Shown: positions 6,906 through 14,827, numbered from the stretch's first letter. The stretch: 28,552 nucleotides of DNA from CAZISM01 sp964541895 (GCA_964541895.1 CAZISM010000073.1:1-28552), one strand, 5' to 3'. A program made the numbers and translations. The notes: generated by a model from the letters alone, not told the origin.

Positions 6906-8276
6906 TTATTTTAAATTCGTCGTAGTCTTTAGCTCTTTTGCCATGGTTCGCATTTTTTCCGTCAATTGGCGGACCCGTTCGGCGTGACGATCAGCCACAT
7001 TATATTTTTCTGCCGGGTCGGTTTCCAGGTCATAGAGCTCACAAATGGCCGCGGTGGTCTCTTGTGGCGGCGTAACGCGCATTTTCCATTTGCCGACGCG
7101 GACACCGTCCAGCTGCATATTGTTCAAATAGTAAAATTCCTGGCGGGGGGAGCGATCCCGGCCTTGCAGAAAGGGCAGCATATTTTCACCATCGAGGACG
7201 CGATCCTGCGGCGGCTCGATGCCGCACACCGTTGCCAGGGTGGGCAGGATATCCAGGGTGGCGGCCATATCGCAGGAGCTTTGGCCGGCCGGAATGTGGT
7301 TCGGCCATTTGGCGATAAACGGCACCCGTTGGCCGCCTTCCCAGGTGGTGCCTTTGGCGCCACGCAACAGTCCGGGGCTGCCGGCATCCCATTTTTCGAT
7401 GCCGTCCTGCAGCATACGATCCGGCATGTTGCACCAGGGGCCATTGTCGCTGGTGAACATGATCAGCGTCTTGTCGGTCAGCCCTGCTTTGGCCAGAGCG
7501 GTGTTGATCTCGCCTACGCTCCAATCGATGGTTTCAATGACATCGCCGTAGAGGCCGGCGCGGGAGCGGCCGCGAAACGTTTTTGAAACGTGCAGAGGCA
7601 AGTGGGGCATGGTGTACGAGAGGTAGAGAAAGAACGGCTGTCGGCTGTTATGGCTGATAAAACGAACGGCTTCCTGGGTGTAGCGTTCGGTCAGCGTCTC
7701 CTGTTGCACCGGATGTTCTACCGGTTTGTCATTGCGATAGAGTTGCAGCGGCTTGTCGGTTTTAACCCAGGGCGGTTGCATGTCGTTGCTGTACAGCAGA
7801 CCAAAGTAGTTGTCAAACCCTTTGGCCGTGGGCAGGTATTTATTTTCTGCATGTCCGAGGTGCCATTTGCCGATCGCCATGGTTTGATAGTTTTGCTTTT
7901 TCAGCAGCTGCGCCAGTGTGATTTCGGCATCGGGCAAGCCGATGGTGTCTTGCGGGCCCAGCACCCGCGGCAACCCGCACCGCTGCGGATAGCGGCCGGT
8001 GAGCAGACCGGCGCGCGAGGGCGTGCAGGAGGGCGCTGCGGTATAAAAGGAGGTCAGGCGAATGCCGTCTCTGGCCATGGCGTCCAGGTTCGGAGTGCGG
8101 ATCACGGGGTGGCCGTAGCAGGAGAGGTCGCCATAACCGAGGTCGTCGGCAAAAAGAATGATGATGTTGGGTGTCTCTGTTGCCGCGTGAGCCGGCCGCA
8201 GAGAGGAGGCGAGGCCCAGAGCCGTCAGGGCCCGGGTTTGTGCCACAAAGTCGCGACGGGAGATGTTGTGTGCCAT
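6906..8276 (-). CDS. Exported sulfatase (type I, formylglycine-dependent)
   Basis: A 456-residue alkaline-phosphatase-superfamily sulfatase. The N-terminus 'SRRDFV' followed by a short hydrophobic stretch ending 'AHA' (residue 31) is a twin-arginine signal, so it is folded before export. The catalytic motif 'SCTPSRAGLLTGR' carries Cys84, to be converted to formylglycine, with Arg88 two positions after Pro-Ser. Metal ligands appear in 'FADDLGYGD' (Asp44-45) and 'FTSDNGPW', and 'GKWHLG' contributes catalytic Lys/His. It would hydrolyse sulfate esters, probably on sulfated polysaccharides or other organic sulfates outside the cytoplasm; the substrate cannot be read from the sequence. 'AAGGGA' lies 7 bases before the ATG. 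No maturase gene or glycosidase is adjacent, so it does not sit in a polysaccharide-utilisation locus in this window. Confidence 0.92.
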   Translation of the reverse strand: MAHNISRRDFVAQTRALTALGLASSLRPAHAATETPNIIILFADDLGYGDLSCYGHPVIRTPNLDAMARDGIRLTSFYTAAPSCTPSRAGLLTGRYPQRCGLPRVLGPQDTIGLPDAEITLAQLLKKQNYQTMAIGKWHLGHAENKYLPTAKGFDNYFGLLYSNDMQPPWVKTDKPLQLYRNDKPVEHPVQQETLTERYTQEAVRFISHNSRQPFFLYLSYTMPHLPLHVSKTFRGRSRAGLYGDVIETIDWSVGEINTALAKAGLTDKTLIMFTSDNGPWCNMPDRMLQDGIEKWDAGSPGLLRGAKGTTWEGGQRVPFIAKWPNHIPAGQSSCDMAATLDILPTLATVCGIEPPQDRVLDGENMLPFLQGRDRSPRQEFYYLNNMQLDGVRVGKWKMRVTPPQETTAAICELYDLETDPAEKYNVADRHAERVRQLTEKMRTMAKELKTTTNLK

Positions 8277-8437
8277 ATGCTTATCCCTTTTCGTTATTGA
8301 TAAAGATTTGCGTCAAGTCGGTTTTATCAACCCAAAAGATGTACCCACTCCGGCCAGCCGCTGTGTTGGTCTCTTCCTGCTGATCAGCTCCATACCTTTT
8401 GCTTTTTTTATTCATAACCCGGTGAATTCCTCCTGCC

Positions 8438-8453
8438 TTAATGTAAACATTAA
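8438..8453. promoter_or_regulatory. Candidate operator, TTAATG-N4-CATTAA
   Basis: A perfect 6-bp inverted repeat with a 4-base spacer (TAAA) lies midway between the two divergent genes, 148 bases before the Fe-S protein start and 162 before the sulfatase start. Its size and symmetry fit a dimeric transcription factor site. No regulator gene is adjacent and the partner is unknown. Confidence 0.35.
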
Positions 8454-8587
8454 TCGCGAAATTTCAATGGCTCTGCACAAAAAATGTTTGCACATGGCCG
8501 ATAGCTTGTTTAATTTCCTGCATGCAAACCGGGCAAGCAGAGCAAATATGAATGGAAAGGCCTTTTGCGAACCAACAGGTCGAGAGC

Positions 8588-8592
8588 AGGAG
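8588..8592 (+). promoter_or_regulatory. Ribosome binding site that sets the Fe-S protein start
   Basis: AGGAG lies 8 bases before ATG 8601. An in-frame ATG at 8565 lacks any such sequence, so the shorter protein is preferred. Confidence 0.7.
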
Positions 8593-8600
8593 AATTCCAT

Positions 8601-9887
8601 ATGGCTCATCATACCTTGAAATCCGGGTACCAGCAACTGGCGCAGCGGTTGAACAAATTTCCACAAGGGGCGCCGCCGTCGGAGTTGCTGTTTCAGATTC
8701 TGAGACTGCTGTTCAGTGAAAAAGAGGCAGAGCTGGTGGCCTTGTTGCCCATTGTGCCTTTTGAGGTGGCGCAGGCGGCCCACGCCTGGAAGATGAACGA
8801 CGCGGAGGCGGAAAAAATACTGGATCGTTTGGCGGATCGCGCCTTGCTGCTGGACAGCGAAAAGGAAGGGCACAAACGATACACACTGCCGCCGCCCATG
8901 GCCGGCTTTTTTGAATTTTCCCTCATGCGTGTTCGCGATGACATCGATCAAAAGGTGCTCTCCGAACTCTTTTACCAGTACATCACCGTGGAAGAGGATT
9001 TCATCAAAAGCCTGATGTTGACGGGCGAAACGCAGCTGGGTCGGGTCTTTGTTCATGAGCAGGTGCTTTCCTCCGATCAGGCGTTGCATGTGCTGGACTA
9101 TGAGCGGGCCAGCGAGGTGATCAAAACCGCCTCACACCGCGCCATCGGCATGTGCTATTGCCGGCACAAAATGCAGCACATCCATCGGGCTTGCGATGCG
9201 CCCATGGACATTTGCATGACCTTCAACTCGTGTGCCGACTCGCTGTCGCGCCACAGCTTTGCCCGGTTGGTGGATGTCAGCGAGTGTTTGGATCTCTTAC
9301 AGCAGGCGCGCGATCACAACCTGGTGCAGTTCGGTGAGAATGTGCGGGAAAAAGTGGCCTTTATCTGCAACTGCTGCGGCTGTTGCTGCGAAGCCATGAT
9401 CGCGGCGCGCAAGTTTGCTTTTTTGCATCCGGTGCATACGACCAATTTTCTGCCCGTGATCGATGTCAACACCTGTAACGGCTGTGGTCGCTGTGTGGAG
9501 GCGTGTCCGGTGAATGCGCTGGCGCTGGTATCGGACCATGACCCGCATCATCCCAGAAAAAAAACAGTCCGGCTGCAGGAAGAGATCTGTCTGGGCTGCG
9601 GCGTCTGCGTCTCGATGTGCAAACAGAACAGTCTGTCCATGACCAGCCGGCCGCAGCGGGTGATCACGCCGCTCAATTCAGCGCATCGGGCTGTGGTGAT
9701 GGCGATCGAGCGCGGCACCTTTCAGAATCTGTTGTTCGGCGAACAGGCCTTTGCCAGCCATCGTGCCATGGCAGCCATCCTCGGTGTGATCCTCAAGCTG
9801 CCGCCGCTTAAACAGGCGTTGGCCAGCCGGCAGATGAAATCGCGTTATCTGGAGAACCTGATCCGGCGCCATGAACGGGCCTCGTGA
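8601..9887 (+). CDS. Winged-helix-like, multi-cluster 4Fe-4S protein
   Basis: 428 residues. The first 130 or so look like a helical winged-helix domain ('PPSELLFQILRLLFSEKEAELV' region, then 'AEKILDRLADRALLL'), as found in anaerobic redox proteins of this type. A cysteine-rich middle follows: 'CYCRHKMQHIHRACDAP...C' (about residues 185-210), then 'CNCCGCCC' near residue 260. The C-terminal part has two canonical ferredoxin motifs, 'CNGCGRCVEACP' and 'CLGCGVCVSMC'. The total is 20 cysteines, enough for two ferredoxin 4Fe-4S clusters and probably two more sites. No membrane segment or signal is seen, so it is cytoplasmic. The role could be electron transfer or redox-responsive regulation; the family is recognised as 4Fe-4S dicluster proteins of unknown function. 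It stands alone, 100 bases ahead of thuA-like. Confidence 0.85.
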   Translation: MAHHTLKSGYQQLAQRLNKFPQGAPPSELLFQILRLLFSEKEAELVALLPIVPFEVAQAAHAWKMNDAEAEKILDRLADRALLLDSEKEGHKRYTLPPPMAGFFEFSLMRVRDDIDQKVLSELFYQYITVEEDFIKSLMLTGETQLGRVFVHEQVLSSDQALHVLDYERASEVIKTASHRAIGMCYCRHKMQHIHRACDAPMDICMTFNSCADSLSRHSFARLVDVSECLDLLQQARDHNLVQFGENVREKVAFICNCCGCCCEAMIAARKFAFLHPVHTTNFLPVIDVNTCNGCGRCVEACPVNALALVSDHDPHHPRKKTVRLQEEICLGCGVCVSMCKQNSLSMTSRPQRVITPLNSAHRAVVMAIERGTFQNLLFGEQAFASHRAMAAILGVILKLPPLKQALASRQMKSRYLENLIRRHERAS

Positions 9888-9965
9888 GCCGGTGGCAAGA
9901 TGAAAAAGCGGCTTTCGAAACGGCAGATTTTTATTTCACCTATGCACAAAAAAGCCTATATTGTG

Positions 9966-9971
9966 TATAGT
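9966..9971 (+). promoter_or_regulatory. Possible -10 box of the ThuA-like gene
   Basis: TATAGT lies 19 bases before ATG 9991 within an AT-rich stretch; TATATT at 9957 is an alternative. No good -35 match is found at either spacing, so the call is tentative. A clear AGGAG follows at 9981-9985. Confidence 0.25.
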
Positions 9972-9990
9972 ACAGTAATGAGGAGTAGAC

Positions 9991-10737
9991 ATGGCACTGG
10001 TGGTGAGGCGTAAGATCGTCATGATGCTATGGATAGCGCTTTTTTCAGGTATGGTGTGTATTCAATCGGTTTTGGCCGCGAAGAAAAATATTCTGATCGT
10101 CACCGGCGGCCATGATTTTGACCGGGAAGCTTTCTTTCAACTGTTCAAAAGCTTTGGTGATGTGACCTTTGAGGAACGGATGCATCCGTTGGGTGACGAC
10201 GCCCTGTCGTCTTCATGGTGCAAGCCGTTCGATGTGATATTGTTTTATGATATGAATCAGACCCTGAGCGAGCAGCAGAAAACGGCTTTTGTGAAAACCC
10301 TGCAAAAGGGCATCGGTGTGATTTTCATGCACCACGCCCTGGCCGGTTATCAGGACTGGCCGGAATACGAAAAGATATTGGGCGGTAAATATTATCTCAA
10401 GGCGGAAGAGAAAGAGGGGCGCACCATACCGGCCTCCACCTATCGCCATGATGTGGATGTGCCGGTGACCGTCGTCGATCCCTCCCATCCCGTCACGAGA
10501 GGGATGACGCCGTTTGTCATTCATGATGAAGTGTACGGCGGCTATACCAATTTGAGCACCGTATACGTTTTGTTAAAAACCGATCACCCGGAAAGTTCGC
10601 CGGCTCTGGCCTGGACCAACACCTACGCCCAGTCGCGCATCGTCTATCTGCAACTGGGTCACGACCGACATGCCTATGAGAATCCCAATTTGCGGAAACT
10701 CGTGCGCCAGGCTATCGAGTGGGTCGCCGGCCACTAA
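9991..10737 (+). CDS. Secreted ThuA-domain protein
   Basis: 248 residues with a Sec signal peptide (Arg-Arg-Lys, hydrophobic core, cleavage probably after 'VLA' near residue 29). The remainder is a ThuA/class-I amidotransferase-like fold: 'ILIVTGGHDFDREAFF' at the start, 'DVILFYDM', 'GVIFMHHALAGYQDWPEYEKIL', 'HPVTRGMTPFVIHDEVY', and a C-terminal 'QLGHDRHAYENPNLRKLVRQAIEW'. ThuA was named from trehalose utilisation, and relatives in environmental bacteria often accompany sugar or glycoside breakdown, but the reaction is not established. A good Shine-Dalgarno (AGGAG) supports ATG 9991. Its stop overlaps the last 3 bases of the convergent bshB1. It lies near the exported sulfatase but in the opposite orientation, so a shared role is only possible. 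Confidence 0.85.
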   Translation: MALVVRRKIVMMLWIALFSGMVCIQSVLAAKKNILIVTGGHDFDREAFFQLFKSFGDVTFEERMHPLGDDALSSSWCKPFDVILFYDMNQTLSEQQKTAFVKTLQKGIGVIFMHHALAGYQDWPEYEKILGGKYYLKAEEKEGRTIPASTYRHDVDVPVTVVDPSHPVTRGMTPFVIHDEVYGGYTNLSTVYVLLKTDHPESSPALAWTNTYAQSRIVYLQLGHDRHAYENPNLRKLVRQAIEWVAGH

Positions 10738-11456
10738 CGGGACAGGAACAGGGCGGCCGGATCCTGCACGCCCAAAGGTTCTCTTACCAGAAAAGGCTCA
10801 CCATAGCTCACGCCGATGCGATGCCCCCAAAAACGGGCACGATCAATCAGAGATTGAAAATACTCGGGGCTGCTGATATAGGTTTTGTCTTCGTCCGGTG
10901 ACACCATATCGGCGTTGAACACCTGGGATTTGTACGCTCGCACCGCTGCCAGTTTTTTCTCAAACGTATCCGTGACGTCGACGATAAAAGAGGGCTGGAA
11001 CGGGTAATGTTCGCAGTAGTAGATTATTTTGGACGGACGGTGGTGCGGTTGGCCGGTGTCGATTTTTTTCAAACCGGACAGGAACGCCGCTTCCCGGACC
11101 AGGATCGAGCAGTTGCCATGATCCGGATGGCGGGTTTTCCAGTAGGGCACGAATACGATCTGCGGCCGGAAGGTGCGCAGGGCGCGGATGACCTTTATTT
11201 TCTGTTCACGTTCAGGGGCGACAAATCCGTCCGGGATATCCAGCATGTCATGAGCGGCCAGCCCCATAACGCCGGCGGCGTCGGCAAATTCCTGTCGCCG
11301 CTGCGGCACGCTGCCGCGGGTGCCGGTTTCGCCGGCGGTGAGCGATACCATGCCCACGCGATAGCCCTGTTGTACCAGTTTGATGATCGTAGCGCCGGCC
11401 ATAAGTTCGACATCGTCCGGATGAGCGCCAAATGAGAGTACGTGCAAAGAATCCAC
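10734..11456 (-). CDS. bshB1: Bacillithiol biosynthesis deacetylase BshB1
   Basis: A 240-residue PIG-L/LmbE zinc deacetylase. The zinc motifs are 'GAHPDDVE' (His12, Asp14, Asp15) and 'RHPDHGN' (His110, His113). 'AGETGTRGS' and the C-terminal 'FWGHRIGVSYGEPF' are typical of the BshB1 branch that deacetylates N-acetylglucosaminyl-malate to glucosaminyl-malate, the second step of bacillithiol synthesis in the cytoplasm. The start is GTG 11456, set by AAGGAG 6 bases upstream. The gene follows bshC by 10 bases and the Shine-Dalgarno overlaps the bshC stop, so they are co-transcribed. Its stop TAG overlaps the convergent ThuA-like stop by 4 bases (CTAA). The GlcNAc-malate glycosyltransferase bshA is not in the window. 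Confidence 0.93.
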   Translation of the reverse strand: MDSLHVLSFGAHPDDVELMAGATIIKLVQQGYRVGMVSLTAGETGTRGSVPQRRQEFADAAGVMGLAAHDMLDIPDGFVAPEREQKIKVIRALRTFRPQIVFVPYWKTRHPDHGNCSILVREAAFLSGLKKIDTGQPHHRPSKIIYYCEHYPFQPSFIVDVTDTFEKKLAAVRAYKSQVFNADMVSPDEDKTYISSPEYFQSLIDRARFWGHRIGVSYGEPFLVREPLGVQDPAALFLSR

Positions 11457-11462
11457 AGCAGG

Positions 11463-11468
11463 CTCCTT
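11463..11468 (-). promoter_or_regulatory. Ribosome binding site fixing the GTG start of bshB1
   Basis: AAGGAG on the minus strand lies 6 bases before GTG 11454-11456 and overlaps the TAA of bshC. The coupling suggests that ribosomes finishing bshC restart on bshB1. Confidence 0.75.
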
Positions 11469-13062
11469 ATAAAGCGATGATGTGATGAGCAGGATGCAGC
11501 GGTTGAACGGCCTCTGCGAGCGTGTTGAGCAGGCCGGGGTGTTTGGCCAGGAAGGGCAACAGGTTTAACTTGCGCTCCTGTAATTCATCACCAGGCCTGA
11601 AAACGTTTTGAATGGCCTGTAGCTGATCGGTAACGACCGACTCTTTTTGTTTCAGGCTGCGCAGCAGTTTGGCTTCCAGCTGCTCCAGGCCGCCTAAAAT
11701 CTGGTTTTCGGTTTTTTGTACCGGTGATTGCAGTGTGGGATCGAGCGCAATGATGGCGGCCGCCAGATCAGGCCAGTGGCTGTTCAGGCATTGACGAATG
11801 TGCTGCACGTGATCGGTGATATGCGCCGGCACCAGCCGGCGTTGCACATCCGCAAGAGCAAGCGAATGCTCTGAAATGAAATCCCCGGCGCTCAGTCCGA
11901 GTTTATCCAGATATCTGATCAGGCGGGGCTCCATGAGGGTAAAGCCGTCGCGCGGCACCACCACCGGCATGGGCAGCTGATGCGCTTCGTACACGCCTTT
12001 GAGCTGGGCGAAATAGGCCACTTCACCCGGGCCACCGACATAGGCCAGGGTGGGCAACAGCCAGTCCTGCACCAGCGGCCGGATGGCGGCTTTGGGACTG
12101 AGCTTGTGCGGCTGCGCCAGCAGGTCGGCCGCGGAGTAGACCACACCGGAACGCATGTCGGCCCAACCGTCAGCCTGTTTCTCCAGGCTGTGGCGGCCGT
12201 TTTCCAGGATAAACAGGTGCGGCCGTTGCGGATGCACGGCCAGCTGATTGTGAAAGCCGTGTTGTGAGAGAAGGGTGTTGGTTTTCTGCATGGCGGATAT
12301 GGAGGGGGCGGTGTTTAATTCGGCCGTGAAAATCGGCAACGCCAGCTGCTTGAAACGGGCGTCAGACGGGTCGAGCACCACCACGCCAAAATCGCGCAAA
12401 ATATGCAGAAAAAGTTCGGCAAAAGCGCGGGGCAGGCTGGTTCCGGCGCGATAGCATGATGCAATCTGTTGCCACTCGTCGCCGGCCGTATCGAAATGCG
12501 GTGCGAGTTGCGCCAGGGTCTGGGCGATGGCCGGCTCGAGCGTCACCTGGGACATGGGGGTGCGGTCAGGCAGGTGCGTTGGCGTATAACAGATTTTTTC
12601 GAAAGAGTGGTCGCCATTCAAAACGCCCAGCCAGCGCACCTCTTCGAAATCGTGATCCTCGGTGACGAGGTAGAATATCGGAATCACCGGTTTATTCAAC
12701 AGCCGTTCCAACTCTTGCGCCAGGCGACAGCAGCTGAGCGCTTTGTAAATGGTATAAGCCGGGCCGGTACAGAGTCCGACTTGTTGTCCGGTGGCCACCA
12801 CCAGGCTGTCGCTTCTCTGCAGGATTTTGAGCCGCTCCATGGTACGCGGACCGGCGCCCATATTCCGGTTCTGCTCGGTGAGCACAGCCACCACCGCTTG
12901 CCGATCCGCGTGAGATGTGGCCAATACCGCCTCAGCCTGTTTGGCAAACGCTTCGGCTTTGCTGTAATCGCCGTTAAAAAAGGCGGCAACCCGGCTATAG
13001 TCGGTGTTGAATGTGCGCGCCAGCGCGCTGGTTCCGGCAAGATCACCCAGAGGAATAACCAT
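11467..13062 (-). CDS. bshC: Bacillithiol biosynthesis cysteine-adding enzyme BshC
   Basis: 531 residues, the usual length of BshC, which adds cysteine to glucosaminyl-malate as the last step of bacillithiol synthesis. Family signatures are 'VVATGQQVGLCTGPAYTIYKA' split around residues 88-107, 'PIFYLVTEDHDFEEV' near 128-142, and 'YVGGPGEVAYFAQLKGVYE' in the middle. A helical coiled-coil follows in the last quarter, then 'LQERKLNLLPFLAKHPGLL'. ATG 13062 is preceded only by a weak 'AGG', so a nearby alternative start cannot be excluded. It is the first gene of bshC-bshB1. The gene is divergent from the HAD phosphatase gene, with 160 bases between for promoters. The pair implies a low-molecular-weight thiol used against oxidative, metal or electrophile stress. 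Confidence 0.93.
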   Translation of the reverse strand: MVIPLGDLAGTSALARTFNTDYSRVAAFFNGDYSKAEAFAKQAEAVLATSHADRQAVVAVLTEQNRNMGAGPRTMERLKILQRSDSLVVATGQQVGLCTGPAYTIYKALSCCRLAQELERLLNKPVIPIFYLVTEDHDFEEVRWLGVLNGDHSFEKICYTPTHLPDRTPMSQVTLEPAIAQTLAQLAPHFDTAGDEWQQIASCYRAGTSLPRAFAELFLHILRDFGVVVLDPSDARFKQLALPIFTAELNTAPSISAMQKTNTLLSQHGFHNQLAVHPQRPHLFILENGRHSLEKQADGWADMRSGVVYSAADLLAQPHKLSPKAAIRPLVQDWLLPTLAYVGGPGEVAYFAQLKGVYEAHQLPMPVVVPRDGFTLMEPRLIRYLDKLGLSAGDFISEHSLALADVQRRLVPAHITDHVQHIRQCLNSHWPDLAAAIIALDPTLQSPVQKTENQILGGLEQLEAKLLRSLKQKESVVTDQLQAIQNVFRPGDELQERKLNLLPFLAKHPGLLNTLAEAVQPLHPAHHIIAL

Positions 13063-13164
13063 GATCGACCTGTATGTTTTATAAGGTAGTTTTTTTAAGA
13101 ATGATTGAATTGTGTACGACGGTTCCTGCGGCGAAACAGCTTCTGTGAACCGCCATCAAATTAC

Positions 13165-13170
13165 TATAAT
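13165..13170 (+). promoter_or_regulatory. Possible -10 box for the HAD phosphatase gene
   Basis: A perfect TATAAT lies 53 bases upstream of ATG 13223 in an AT-rich stretch of the divergent intergenic region. The sequence 17 bases upstream is a poor match to a -35 box, so either activator help or a different sigma factor is needed for this to be real. Confidence 0.35.
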
Positions 13171-13222
13171 CTTGCTAAAAAGACAAATCCTTTGTAGATT
13201 CACTTGAAGAGGATATGGAGGA

Positions 13223-13888
13223 ATGATAAAGACGACCCGATTACTTATTTTCGACCTTGATGGTACCCTTCTTGATACGGCGGCGGACGTGCATGTTTGT
13301 ATCAACGCCGCTTTGAAACACATGGATATACCGGCGATATCCCGTGAGCAGAGCCAAAAAGCCATTGGACCAGGCAGCGATCAATTCTTCAAGGCGGTGT
13401 TTGGACGAACCTCAAACAGAATCGACGAGTTCCGCGCCCTGTTTTTGCCTTTGTACGAGGAGCATTGTCTGGTGGAAACCAGGCCATTTGCCGGCATTCC
13501 GGATGTATTGCACCATCTGTATGGCCGCTACGATCTGGCGGTGGCCACCAACAAACGACGGCTGACGGCGGTCAAGACCCTGCAGGGCACCGGCCTGTTT
13601 GATTTTTTTGAACCGGTGATCACGCCGGAATCGGTGCAGCGCATCAAGCCGGCACCGGATATGATTCATCATGCGCTGGATTATTTTTCCTGTCCGGCCG
13701 AACAGGCACTGCTGATTGGCGATACCGATAACGATATTCTTGCCGGCCGTGCGGCGGGAGTGCCGGTGGTGTTGGCCGAGTGGGGTTATGGAGATATGGA
13801 AGAATTGACCAAACTGGAACCGGACTATCGGGTCAAGCAACCTATGGAGATTGTACAACTGCTGCAAAAGGAATCGGTGGCCGCATGA
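13223..13888 (+). CDS. HAD-family phosphatase, phosphoglycolate-phosphatase-like
   Basis: 221 residues with all HAD motifs: 'FDLDGTLLDT' (nucleophile Asp11, Asp13), 'AVATNKRR' (motif II Thr), 'KPAPDMI' (motif III Lys) and 'IGDTDNDILAGRAAG' (motif IV Asp pair). The helical cap between motifs I and II puts it in subclass I (Gph/PgmB type). It would remove phosphate from a small cytoplasmic metabolite, phosphoglycolate being the common substrate. 'GGAGG' lies 3-4 bases before the ATG. Its TGA overlaps the ATG of the next gene (ATGA), so the two are translationally coupled. Confidence 0.88.
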   Translation: MIKTTRLLIFDLDGTLLDTAADVHVCINAALKHMDIPAISREQSQKAIGPGSDQFFKAVFGRTSNRIDEFRALFLPLYEEHCLVETRPFAGIPDVLHHLYGRYDLAVATNKRRLTAVKTLQGTGLFDFFEPVITPESVQRIKPAPDMIHHALDYFSCPAEQALLIGDTDNDILAGRAAGVPVVLAEWGYGDMEELTKLEPDYRVKQPMEIVQLLQKESVAA

Positions 13889-14250
13889 ATACCAGGACGG
13901 TTTTGCTGCAATACTGGGCACAGGTAGATGAATCCGACGGTGCTGTGCGCAAGAGCATGGGGTGGCTTTCGCTGTTTTTGCTGATCGTTGCCGGCGGCTT
14001 TTTTGTCTCCCGGCATCTGTCCACAACGCTGGTTCTGGTCGGTCTGGTCGTGGTACTGAGTCTGGTTGCCATGTTCAGGCCGATGGTGCTGGCCCGCCTT
14101 CACAAAGCCTGTTCGGCGCTGGTTTATCTGATCTCGTTATGGCTGACGGCGGCCGGCCGTCGGCTGATGCATCGTCTGGTTTTGCCCGTATGGCGTAAAA
14201 TCTCGAGTCTTTGGTCCCGCCAATCAACCCCGCCGGATGCCTCTGTTTGA
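13885..14250 (+). CDS. Small membrane protein, possibly SxtJ-like
   Basis: 121 residues from ATG 13885, which shares four bases with the TGA of the HAD gene. A polar start is followed by two adjacent membrane segments ('LSLFLLIVAGGFFV' and 'TLVLVGLVVVLSLVAMF'). A 'RP.VLARLHKA' turn precedes another hydrophobic helix ('LVYLISLWLTA') and a basic tail. The two-helix plus Pro-turn layout and size recall SxtJ-family proteins. I cannot confirm this by eye and the later SxtJ motif is not clear. It lies in the inner membrane. It converges with rfbC, the stops being 7 bases apart. The function is unknown. Confidence 0.7.
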   Translation: MNTRTVLLQYWAQVDESDGAVRKSMGWLSLFLLIVAGGFFVSRHLSTTLVLVGLVVVLSLVAMFRPMVLARLHKACSALVYLISLWLTAAGRRLMHRLVLPVWRKISSLWSRQSTPPDASV

Positions 14251-14257
14251 GCTCCAG

Positions 14258-14815
14258 CTACTTCAAATAGGTGAATGTAATATCCGCTGCTGCCAGCTCC
14301 GGTAATATCCTGTCTTTGGTCGAGATGATCGGCTCGGTTGACAGGGGCCATTCAATACCGATCGCCGGATCATTCCAGAAGATACCCCTTTCGGTTTTTG
14401 GACAGTAGTAGGCGGTGCATTTGTAGGTGAACTGGGCCGTATCGGTGATCACATAAAAGCCATGGGCGAACCCCGGTGGAATGTACATCGCTGTTTTATT
14501 CTCTTCTGACAACTCTCGCCCGAACCAGCGGCCGAACGTCGGCGAGCCACGGCGAATGTCCACAGCCACGTCGAACACAGCACCCTGGGTGACGCGCACC
14601 AGTTTGCCCTGTTCGTCCGGCGGCAATTGATAGTGCAGTCCGCGCAAGGTCCCTTTAACGGAGAAGCTGATATTGTCCTGTACAAAATCTGCGGTGATGC
14701 CATTATCCTGAAACAGTTTCTTCTGAAAACTTTCCATGAAATAACCGCGCTGGTCATTGAATACGCGGGGTTCGATGACGTACAGATCCGGAAGGGCGGT
14801 TGTCAAAAACTGCAA
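14258..14815 (-). CDS. rfbC: dTDP-4-dehydrorhamnose 3,5-epimerase-like (RmlC)
   Basis: 185 residues, the family length. Landmarks are 'RGYFMESF', 'FVQDNIS', 'GTLRGLHYQLPP' with the catalytic base His61, 'QGKLVRVTQGAVFDVAVDIR', 'IPPGFAHGFYV', the 'CTAYYCP' tyrosine and 'WNDPAIGI'. The enzyme epimerises dTDP-4-keto-6-deoxyglucose on the way to dTDP-rhamnose for surface polysaccharide. The start is TTG 14815, chosen because AAGGAG lies 6 bases before it and family proteins begin close by; the frame runs upstream to 15271 only because it overlaps the methyltransferase gene. It is the last gene of a minus-strand operon. No rmlA, B or D is in the window, which is unusual for this enzyme. Confidence 0.92.
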   Translation of the reverse strand: MQFLTTALPDLYVIEPRVFNDQRGYFMESFQKKLFQDNGITADFVQDNISFSVKGTLRGLHYQLPPDEQGKLVRVTQGAVFDVAVDIRRGSPTFGRWFGRELSEENKTAMYIPPGFAHGFYVITDTAQFTYKCTAYYCPKTERGIFWNDPAIGIEWPLSTEPIISTKDRILPELAAADITFTYLK

Positions 14816-14821
14816 GAGTCT

Positions 14822-14827
14822 CTCCTT
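14822..14827 (-). promoter_or_regulatory. Ribosome binding site fixing the TTG start of rfbC
   Basis: AAGGAG on the minus strand is 6 bases before TTG 14813-14815 and overlaps the methyltransferase TAA by one base. Confidence 0.75.

Larger units (their letters stand above)
8277..8600. other. Divergent intergenic region, sulfatase / Fe-S protein
   Basis: 324 bases between two divergent starts. It must hold promoters for both genes, but no -35/-10 pair stands out. It contains an inverted repeat at 8438-8453 (listed separately) and 'TTTGCATGCA'-like motifs around 8518-8530. A plus-strand open frame at 8263-8619 overlaps the true gene start in another frame and shows no family features. Confidence 0.45.

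Noticed and set aside
6533..6914. Short plus-strand frames in the AT-rich intergenic patch
   Set aside because: No fitting ribosome binding site, no family and the second frame crosses a terminator stem.
8263..8619. 118-residue plus-strand frame across the divergent promoter region
   Set aside because: It overlaps the Fe-S gene start out of frame and shows no conserved features.
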